From: JACNIV01 sp965370415
GTDB lineage: Bacteria > Cloacimonadota > Cloacimonadia > Cloacimonadales > TCS61
Assembly: GCA_965370415.1 (NCBI GenBank)
Contig: CBDUTJ010000060.1
Span: 1-11,547 of the forward strand
Reading direction: 5' to 3'
Length of the DNA stretch: 11,547 nucleotides
Below are positions 6,499 to 11,547 of this stretch, in pieces (position 1 is the stretch's first letter; every line of letters starts with the position of its first letter). A program made the position numbers and the translations under genes. The notes under the pieces are model-generated. The model was not told where the DNA came from, did not search any database, and was given only the letters and a program-made list of their open reading frames with translations.

Positions 6499-6915
6499 CT
6501 ATTCTCCAATAATTTTTACAAGAACACGCTTCCTGCGCATGCCATCAAATTCACCGTAGAATATCTGTTCCCAGGGTCCGAAATCCAACTTACCGTTCGT
6601 GATGGCAACCACTACTTCCCTGCCCATAATTGTACGTTTGAGGTGAGCATCGGCATTATCTTCAAAACCATTATGTTGATATTGAGCATAAGGTTTTTCG
6701 GGAGCTAATTTCTCCAGCCATTTTTCAAAATCGTTGTGTAAACCGCTCTCATCATCATTAATGAAAACGCTGGCAGTAATATGCATGGCATTAACAAGGC
6801 AAATGCCTTCTGTGATGCCGCTCTCTGCCAGGCATTTATTAATTTCCGGTGTTATATTAATAAGCTGCCTGCGGCTTTGTGTATTGAACCAGAGTTCTTT
6901 GCGATAGGAGATCAT
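6499..6915 (-). CDS. yjbQ: YjbQ/UPF0047 family protein
   Basis: The 138-aa product matches the usual length of the YjbQ (UPF0047) family. Landmarks are MHITASVFINDDESGL (44-59), DNADAHLKRTIMG (86-98), ITNGKLDFGPWEQI (105-118) and EFDGMRRKR (122-130). H45, H81 and H91 fit the conserved histidines of this trimeric, metal-binding fold. Members have weak thiamine-phosphate synthase activity in vitro and are annotated as secondary thiamine-phosphate synthases, but the physiological role is unsettled. The usual HTTASV motif reads HITASV here. The ATG at 6915 follows AAAGGGG with five bases of spacing. The stop is one base from the outer-membrane barrel gene, which takes its ribosome site from this gene's 3' end. 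No clear promoter is seen upstream. Confidence 0.92.
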   Translation of the reverse strand: MISYRKELWFNTQSRRQLINITPEINKCLAESGITEGICLVNAMHITASVFINDDESGLHNDFEKWLEKLAPEKPYAQYQHNGFEDNADAHLKRTIMGREVVVAITNGKLDFGPWEQIFYGEFDGMRRKRVLVKIIGE

Positions 6916-6934
6916 ATTGCCCCTTTTATTGCCA

Positions 6935-6965
6935 CCTGTCTTCGTAAAAACTACGCCACGGCAGG
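6935..6965. repeat. Imperfect palindromic element upstream of yjbQ
   Basis: cctg (6935-6938) pairs with cagg (6962-6965), and cgta (6943-6946) pairs with tacg (6952-6955) around an A-rich loop. The middle does not pair. The layout resembles a REP-type intergenic repeat. It sits 20 bases upstream of the yjbQ start and may lie in its leader RNA. Confidence 0.45.
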
Positions 6966-7008
6966 CTGACTTTCACTGACTAACACAGATCAGAATAATT
7001 GAACGCAG

Positions 7009-7029
7009 GACGTATCATTTTGATGCGTC
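7009..7029. repeat. 9-bp hairpin gacgtatca-ttt-tgatgcgtc
   Basis: The two 9-base arms pair fully if one G-T (wobble) pair is allowed, around a ttt loop. It is one of at least four stem-loop elements between yjbQ and the lipoprotein operon. No run of T follows on either strand, so it is not called a terminator. Confidence 0.55.
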
Positions 7030-7040
7030 TGAAACATTAT

Positions 7041-7070
7041 GGTTCAATCCGGCAACTGCCGGAATGAACC
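7041..7070. repeat. Hairpin carrying the tccggcaactgccgga element
   Basis: ggttca (7041-7046) pairs with tgaacc (7065-7070), and ccggc (7049-7053) pairs with gccgg (7058-7062) around aact, leaving one A-A mismatch in the stem. The inner 16 bases (7048-7063) are identical to 1402-1417. The outer arms differ from that copy, so the core is the mobile or conserved part. Confidence 0.7.
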
Positions 7071-7091
7071 TGCATATTTTACTATCCATTT

Positions 7092-7109
7092 TCATCCGTG
7101 TCATCCGTG
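7092..7109. repeat. Direct repeat tcatccgtg x2
   Basis: Two adjacent 9-base copies lie between the 7041 hairpin and the operon terminator. About 120 bases away, at about 6979-6989, is taacacagatc, which loosely resembles the reverse complement of the repeat. The repeats may be arms of a dispersed intergenic element. Confidence 0.5.
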
Positions 7110-7125
7110 TGCTATTCTTTTGCCC

Positions 7126-7176
7126 AGAAAACTTAAGTCAAGATTGTCCGGTAGTTGCCGAACAACTTAACTCAAG
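7126..7176 (-). terminator. Intrinsic terminator of the lipoprotein operon
   Basis: Starting one base after the stop of the LPP20-like gene, the - strand RNA reads cttgagttaagttgttcgg, a short caacta loop, then the complementary arm (7132-7151) and TTTTCT. The arms pair over 19 positions with one bulged U. Three of these pairs are G-U, which are allowed only in RNA from the - strand, so the structure fits selection on this transcript. The loop-proximal part resembles the tccggcaactgccgga repeat. Confidence 0.75.
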
Positions 7177-7177
7177 T

Positions 7178-8200
7178 CTATTTTGTGACCAGCCCATCAA
7201 AGTAAGCTATCAGTTTTTTCTTCAGTTGTTTCTTAATCTTTTTCTCAATAGTGCGCACAGCCCGGGCATGTGCTTCGGTATAAGAAACATGACCTTCCCT
7301 GCCTTTTTCGTCCAGAGTAACTATGGTAACTCCATTCAGGTCGATCACTTTGAGTTGAAGTTCATAACGCACAAATTTCTGATCCCGCTTAAGGTCAGTA
7401 TCTTCGAATGTTACTTCTCCATGAATTGCAAGAAGATTTTCATCAGAGAGCACAAAACCAAGGTCATTCATTAATTCTTCTACCAGAATTGTGACTTTGT
7501 TCTCATTATCATTCTTTATATCTATTTTAAAGCTTACCTGTTTAGCAATATCTGCAATTTTCTTCATGATATCGTTGTGGTTATAATTTATCTCTAACAT
7601 CTCCCGGGAGGTAGGAAAAATGATTCCAAGTTGTTCCAGCAGGATCTCATTATTCAAACTGACCGTGGAAGCTGCACTCATAGCTGCATATTTAAACATG
7701 ATACTATTTGAATCATCACATTCTTTTTCAAAATAATTTATCCTTTCCGAGTTCTTGTTTATCTTTTCTTCGTAGATCTCACCCGTCTTCATCCTGTTAA
7801 GATAAGCCAGTACGAAAACCCTTCCCATATCATTCGTATAACTTTCTGCAAATTGAATATTAAATAGAGTTTGTTCTGCCTGGATGTTAACGTTTTTTGT
7901 TACATCTGTCTGCTCTTCATAAGAAAATTCATCACCTTTTGTAAGTTCCATATAACGTTGCAGAACAGTTTCATCTGTTTTTACTTTGGATTCGAAGATC
8001 TTCGCCAGATTTCCAGCAGCCATATTTTCAGCTTGCTGCCGTGAATCTGCTTCACCAATTGCCGAAAGATACATTTGCTCGGCATAAACAGCTTTGGGGT
8101 TTTCCAGCCATTTAGGAGCTTTACTTTTTTTCTTTTTAGCATGAGCTGCACAGGAAAGTACAAGAACTGCCATTAAAATTATTAAAATGTTTCTTTTCAT
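7178..8200 (-). CDS. LPP20-like lipoprotein
   Basis: The 340-aa product has a lipoprotein signal with lipobox VLSC (C17) and alanine at +2, suggesting the outer membrane. A lysine-rich linker (22-27) leads to an LPP20-type domain: APKWLENPKAVYAEQMYLSAIGEADSRQQAENMAAGNLAKIFES (about 28-72). Such domains occur in surface lipoproteins including Helicobacter LPP20. The rest (about 90-340) mixes helices and strands and ends in a lysine-rich helix (TIEKKIKKQLKKKL); I do not recognise a second domain. AGGA nine bases upstream of the ATG is the ribosome site. It is the last gene of a three-lipoprotein operon, 18 bases after the COG3014-like gene, and is followed directly by a terminator. The function is probably envelope-related; the exact role is unknown. 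Confidence 0.85.
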   Translation of the reverse strand: MKRNILIILMAVLVLSCAAHAKKKKSKAPKWLENPKAVYAEQMYLSAIGEADSRQQAENMAAGNLAKIFESKVKTDETVLQRYMELTKGDEFSYEEQTDVTKNVNIQAEQTLFNIQFAESYTNDMGRVFVLAYLNRMKTGEIYEEKINKNSERINYFEKECDDSNSIMFKYAAMSAASTVSLNNEILLEQLGIIFPTSREMLEINYNHNDIMKKIADIAKQVSFKIDIKNDNENKVTILVEELMNDLGFVLSDENLLAIHGEVTFEDTDLKRDQKFVRYELQLKVIDLNGVTIVTLDEKGREGHVSYTEAHARAVRTIEKKIKKQLKKKLIAYFDGLVTK

Positions 8201-8218
8201 ATCTTTTTTCCTCTTAAT

Positions 8219-9622
8219 TTAATTCAGGTAATAGGATTCAAACAAATTCAAACCTTTCGTTTTTAATTCACAACTGCCAAGATCATCAGAAAAAAGGATA
8301 GTTCCTTTATTTGAATAGTACTCTATCTTGATATTGTGAATTCCGGGAGTAAGTTCAATTTCACCGACAAGAGCCTTGGCTGGGAAAAAACGTGATATCC
8401 TGAGATCTGCGTTTTCAGTAGCATCAACTGCAACATCGGTGGCAATACGAGCAGCAAATCCTAAAAGGGGATTTTTAATTTTTTTCTCCATTTCCTGTTT
8501 TCTCTTGGCTGCGAACAATCCTTTTACAACTGTTCTGGTAATGGTTTTAAGATAAATTATCGGTTCTTTTATCTTATATGTTTCAAATGCCACCTTTTCG
8601 ATATCCTCGATCATTTCAAGTTCTTTTAGTACCTTTCCATCCACAACTATTTTTATTTTCCCAATATTAGTTTTTCGTGCTTTCATAAAGGGAAGTTGAA
8701 ATTTGAAATGGTAACCTTTTTTCACGCCCTGCCAATTGATCAGATCCAGTGTTTCCAGGTTCTGTTTACCTCTCGGATTTTCTTTAGTTGTTCCTATCAC
8801 GATCAGGTTTTTTTCTGTATGAATATAAAGCGTATTTGCTTTTTTATCGGGAGCTCTGCCAGTGAAGCAGAGAAAATCCGCTTTTACTTTATCGCTTATT
8901 TTCAGGTAATTATCCAGGTTCGGTTGTTTGAAGTTATAGATCTGAGATTGTAATCTCCAAGCATCTATCAGCTTGTCTTTATCTATACGTGCATCGTCCA
9001 TTTTGCCCTCTGCTCTGTAGAGTAGCATGCTCAGATAGCGTCCTAAAGCTGAATTATGGAACTTGTTCTTACCTGCTTTGAATTCTTTTTGCTTGTCTTT
9101 GGAAAGATTAAACTGATCTGCCATTTTAGTGTGTTTCTGTTCCAGCAGAGAAAGTTTGTCATTTATGCGACGAATCTCTACGAACGCATCGTCGAATAGA
9201 CCCAGTTCCAGGTAGTTCATCGCTTTGAAAACATTCAGATAGATATCTTCGTAATCTTCTCCGGAATATTCCAGAACGTTATCATTCAAAAGCAAAGATG
9301 CAGCAGCACGACTGATGCTTTTGGTGAAAAGTTCATCTATTACCTGCTCTGCTTTGGAAAGCATTTCATTACTTTTTTTAAACTCTTTATTGTAATGGTA
9401 AAGCATACCGATATCCAGGTAGTAGAGCGCTTTTTCTTTCTCTTTATAGAATTTTCCTTTGGAAGATTCTATCTGGGCAATAGCTCCTGCGTAATCACGC
9501 AATATTAGTTTTTCATTTATGCCTGCAAATTGAACTTTGTGACTTTTCATACTGCTGGCACAGCCAAAAATGAAAAGTGAAACGATTATAAAAGCAAAAA
9601 TGATATACCTGATATTTTTCAT
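8219..9622 (-). CDS. COG3014-like lipoprotein
   Basis: The 467-aa product has a lipoprotein signal with lipobox IFGC (C21), alanine at +2. Residues 30-240 are helical and TPR-like (LRDYAGAIAQIESSKGKFY, ALYYLDIGMLYHYNKEFKKSNEMLSKAEQ, YLELGLFDDAFVEIRRINDKL), matching the N-terminal half of the uncharacterised COG3014 family. Residues from about 250 are strand-rich (NTLYIHTEKNLIVIG, TNIGKIKIVVDGKVL, VGEIELTPGIHNIKIEYYS) and end DDLGSCELKTKGLNLFESYY. It lies between an LpoB-like and an LPP20-like lipoprotein gene, a grouping also known from Gram-negative genomes. I infer a periplasmic scaffold anchored in the outer membrane. AAAGG eight bases before the ATG is the ribosome site. Confidence 0.85.
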   Translation of the reverse strand: MKNIRYIIFAFIIVSLFIFGCASSMKSHKVQFAGINEKLILRDYAGAIAQIESSKGKFYKEKEKALYYLDIGMLYHYNKEFKKSNEMLSKAEQVIDELFTKSISRAAASLLLNDNVLEYSGEDYEDIYLNVFKAMNYLELGLFDDAFVEIRRINDKLSLLEQKHTKMADQFNLSKDKQKEFKAGKNKFHNSALGRYLSMLLYRAEGKMDDARIDKDKLIDAWRLQSQIYNFKQPNLDNYLKISDKVKADFLCFTGRAPDKKANTLYIHTEKNLIVIGTTKENPRGKQNLETLDLINWQGVKKGYHFKFQLPFMKARKTNIGKIKIVVDGKVLKELEMIEDIEKVAFETYKIKEPIIYLKTITRTVVKGLFAAKRKQEMEKKIKNPLLGFAARIATDVAVDATENADLRISRFFPAKALVGEIELTPGIHNIKIEYYSNKGTILFSDDLGSCELKTKGLNLFESYYLN

Positions 9623-9637
9623 ACGAAAACCTTTATT

Positions 9638-10252
9638 TTACCATTTTGATTTTGATTTCTGAATGATCTTTTTGATCTCTTTACTTCCTATCCAAACTTT
9701 TTCGTTGGTTTCTACGTTGATAAGTTCCATATCGACCTGATAAAACTTGGAAGCTTTACCACCACTGGCATCTACGTTAGATTTGATCCCGCCCTGAAGC
9801 ATGAAATCTGCCCCAGCTTCGGCTGCCAGTCTTTTTGCTGTTTCATCGGAAGCATAAGATTGCTGTTCCAAGCGTTCTTGACGTATTTCTACTCTTTCCT
9901 GGTTGCTGGCTACAAATTTTACTTTGCCGCTGTTTATAAGTTCGCGCTCGATGTCTTTGACAAATGTTCCTGTTTGAATGTGTTCTGAAGTGAAATTGCG
10001 GATCGTTCCAACTATCAGAACAGGTTTACGTTCGCTTTCCATCACGAAATCCTGTATCCAGGAGCGATACATCAGATCTTGCACCATCTGTTCTGCCACC
10101 AGACGTGAATCAGTATCATTCCAATTACCGCTAAAATCTGTCTTCTCATCTACAGCAACTCTTGATACAGTACGCGTAGGAGCGGCACATCCCACAAGAA
10201 CCAGAATAAAACTCAAAGTTAAAATCATAATGATTATTTTAAATCTTTTCAT
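9638..10252 (-). CDS. lpoB: LpoB-family lipoprotein (penicillin-binding protein activator family)
   Basis: The 204-aa product has a lipoprotein signal with lipobox LVGC (C22), alanine at +2. The mature part carries the LpoB-family pattern: FSGNWNDTDSRLVAEQMVQDLM (40-61), PVLIVGTIRNFTSEHIQTGTF, a helix DIERELINSGKVKFV, then ETAKRLAAEAGADFMLQGGI and FYQVDMELINVETNEKVWIGSKEIKK. In enterobacteria LpoB reaches through the peptidoglycan to activate PBP1b; distant members are assigned by homology only, and the proline-rich linker of E. coli LpoB is absent. GGAGG five bases before the ATG is a strong ribosome site (10257-10261). It is the first gene of the three-lipoprotein operon, 15 bases before the COG3014-like gene. 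Confidence 0.85.
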   Translation of the reverse strand: MKRFKIIIMILTLSFILVLVGCAAPTRTVSRVAVDEKTDFSGNWNDTDSRLVAEQMVQDLMYRSWIQDFVMESERKPVLIVGTIRNFTSEHIQTGTFVKDIERELINSGKVKFVASNQERVEIRQERLEQQSYASDETAKRLAAEAGADFMLQGGIKSNVDASGGKASKFYQVDMELINVETNEKVWIGSKEIKKIIQKSKSKW

Positions 10253-10284
10253 TTTTCCTCCATATATTTTTTTAGTGATTATGA

Positions 10285-10311
10285 AAGTTAGTTTATAAAG
10301 AACAATGTCAA
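10285..10311 (-). promoter_or_regulatory. Possible promoter of the lipoprotein operon
   Basis: On the - strand TTGACA (10306-10311) is a perfect -35 word. The best -10 word at a tolerable distance is TAACTT (10285-10290), 15 bases away, which is short and a poor match. The site is 33 bases upstream of the lpoB-like ATG and downstream of the preceding terminator, so the position is right even though the -10 is weak. Confidence 0.3.
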
Positions 10312-10336
10312 ATTAAATTTGTTTTTTTTGATATTT

Positions 10337-10371
10337 ATAAAAAAGGCGATCATAAGACCTCCCTTTTTTAT
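10337..10371 (-). terminator. Likely terminator after the oxidoreductase operon
   Basis: ataaaaaagg (10337-10346) and ccttttttat (10362-10371) are exact inverted arms around a 15-nt loop, 13 bases past the stop of the gamma subunit gene. In the - strand RNA the second arm supplies a six-U run after CC, as in A/U-stem terminators. The stem has only two G-C pairs, so it is weak; it could act in both directions. Confidence 0.5.
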
Positions 10372-10383
10372 GTTTCTTCATAC

Positions 10384-10926
10384 TTAAGCTTTTTCGCCTA
10401 TTTCCACACCCTTCTTAATTGCTTTCAGATTAGATTCCAGAAGAGCGGGATTCTTCTTGCCCAATATTTCTCGCAGGTCCTTTTTTACAGTCTCATATTT
10501 AACCAATTCAGTTTTACCAATGATGACTCCCAATGAAACCATATTCAGAACTTTTGTTGAACCAACTTCGGTTGCTATTGAAGACATTGGAGCATAAACT
10601 TCCTCGATATCTTCTCTATTGAGCTTATCCGGGCACATATCGGAATTTGCGATCATTAAACCACCGGATTTTATCATAGGTCCAAATTTATCAACAGAAG
10701 GTTTATTCAAGGCTATCAGTAGATCGGGATGGTTAACAAGTGGAGAGGCAATTTGTTTATCACTGATAACCACAGCAACATTTGCGGTTCCACCACGCAT
10801 TTCAGGACCATAAGAGGGGAGCCAGGAAACATCTTTTCCTTCTTTCATTGCAGCTAATGACAGGAATTTTCCTACAGTGAGAGCTCCTTGTCCACCAAAG
10901 CCGGAACAGATCAGTTCGATTTTCAT
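10384..10926 (-). CDS. 2-oxoacid:ferredoxin oxidoreductase, gamma subunit
   Basis: The 180-aa product has the length of the family. It begins with the GFGGQG motif (9-14), followed by SYGPEMRGGTANVAVVIS (38-55), the typical gamma-subunit signature of the 2-oxoacid:acceptor oxidoreductases. These enzymes convert a 2-oxoacid and CoA to acyl-CoA and CO2, reducing ferredoxin. The combination with a beta subunit of the GQMAPTT type fits the 2-oxoisovalerate or 2-oxoglutarate enzymes (VorC/KorC) as well as pyruvate enzymes; sequence alone does not settle the substrate. The ATG overlaps the beta subunit TGA by four bases, so the two are coupled. It is the last gene of the operon. Confidence 0.93.
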   Translation of the reverse strand: MKIELICSGFGGQGALTVGKFLSLAAMKEGKDVSWLPSYGPEMRGGTANVAVVISDKQIASPLVNHPDLLIALNKPSVDKFGPMIKSGGLMIANSDMCPDKLNREDIEEVYAPMSSIATEVGSTKVLNMVSLGVIIGKTELVKYETVKKDLREILGKKNPALLESNLKAIKKGVEIGEKA

Positions 10927-11547
10927 TTTCCTTCCTCCTCCACGGATTTATCCTTGAAAACACCGAGTTTAAAGAACGGCAGCATATTTTCTTTTGCCCA
11001 TTCAAAAGCTTTCATAGGTTCCATTCCCCAGTTTGTGGGGCAGGTGGAAACAAATTCAATAAATGTAAATCCTCTTTCTTCTTTATTAAACTTCAAAGCT
11101 TTATATACAGCTTTTTTTGCTTTTAATACATGCTGAGGAGAAAGCAGGGAAACTCTCTCAATATAATACGGAGCTTCCAAAGTAGCCAGAAGTTCACAAG
11201 CCCTGATCGGATAGCCAATATCTTTTTCATCTCTTCCATAAGGCGAAGTTGTGGTTTTCATTCCAGGAAGAGTAGTTGGAGCCATCTGTCCACCAGTCAT
11301 CCCATATATTGCATTATTAACGAAAAAAACCGAAAAGTGCTCTCCCCTATTTGCAGCATGAACAATTTCAGCAGTTCCAATTGCTACCAGATCTCCATCT
11401 CCCTGATAAGTGAAAACATGCATATCCGGTCTCGCTCTTTTCATTCCTGTAGCCAGAGCAGGTGCTCTTCCATGAGCAGCTTCAGCCATATCACAATCAA
11501 AGAAATTGTAAGCAAGAACAGAGCAGCCAACCGGACAAACTCCCATC
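10923..11547 (-). CDS. 2-oxoacid:ferredoxin oxidoreductase, beta subunit (5' partial)
   Basis: The frame is open to the right edge of the window and the first ATG (11546) falls inside the conserved GVCPVGCSV region, so the true start and the N-terminal CPGCGH-type region lie outside. About 207 residues are present. GDGD (49-52 of the visible part) followed after about 25 residues by NN (77-78) is the thiamine-diphosphate-binding motif. HGRAPALATGMKRARPD (25-41) and MTGGQMAPTT (83-92) are typical of the beta subunits of ferredoxin-dependent 2-oxoacid oxidoreductases. It is translated just before the gamma subunit; the alpha and ferredoxin-type subunits are expected further upstream on the - strand beyond the window. 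The enzyme serves fermentation of amino or 2-oxoacids in anaerobes. Confidence 0.93.
   Translation of the reverse strand, partial: MGVCPVGCSVLAYNFFDCDMAEAAHGRAPALATGMKRARPDMHVFTYQGDGDLVAIGTAEIVHAANRGEHFSVFFVNNAIYGMTGGQMAPTTLPGMKTTTSPYGRDEKDIGYPIRACELLATLEAPYYIERVSLLSPQHVLKAKKAVYKALKFNKEERGFTFIEFVSTCPTNWGMEPMKAFEWAKENMLPFFKLGVFKDKSVEEEGK

Noticed and set aside
6498..6509. Upstream TTG start for the outer-membrane barrel gene
   Set aside because: The ATG at 6497 has GGAG at correct spacing and begins directly with a standard MKK signal peptide; the TTG adds only four residues and overlaps the ribosome site.
7064..7474. 136-codon + strand open frame
   Set aside because: It overlaps the terminator and the antisense of the LPP20-like gene; the translation has no domain and no ribosome site.
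10888..11136. 82-codon + strand open frame over the oxidoreductase genes
   Set aside because: It is the antisense shadow of the beta and gamma subunit genes, whose motifs (GFGGQG, HGRAPALATG) are unambiguous.

Overview
The window looks like a chromosomal piece of an anaerobic bacterium of the Fibrobacterota-Chlorobiota-Bacteroidota kind, most likely Cloacimonadota or a related candidate phylum. The evidence is a secreted repeat protein with a Por/T9SS-like C-terminal sorting tail, a ferredoxin-dependent 2-oxoacid oxidoreductase, AT-leaning genes and many small palindromic intergenic repeats. This placement is an inference; no rRNA or tRNA gene is present to test it.

Left part (1-3535, + strand): two surface or secreted proteins. 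The first lacks its 5' end. It has an NYGYxGSxxYGVYG repeat array, a tail-fibre-like stalk and a DUF1566/C-type-lectin-like C-terminus whose last 42 codons look like the variable repeat of a diversity-generating retroelement (DGR). The second is a signal-peptide protein made of cadherin-like (tandem-95 type) repeats plus a FlgD/T9SS-like tail. Palindromic intergenic elements follow both genes.

Centre (3612-5610): an AT-rich island carrying two overlapping + strand genes of unrecognised function (178 and 380 aa). Its base composition is far from that of its neighbours, and it is bordered by short sequences that look like gene remnants. It is the best candidate here for an undescribed system, probably a horizontally acquired two-protein cassette.

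Right part (5533-11547, all - strand): a coupled pair of a YjbQ-family protein and a predicted outer-membrane beta-barrel protein; a 262-bp gap built almost entirely of hairpins and repeats; a three-lipoprotein operon (LpoB-like, COG3014-like, LPP20-like) ending in a convincing intrinsic terminator; and the last two genes (beta, partial, and gamma) of a 2-oxoacid:ferredoxin oxidoreductase operon. The lipoproteins probably act together at the cell envelope. The oxidoreductase belongs to amino-acid or 2-oxoacid fermentation.
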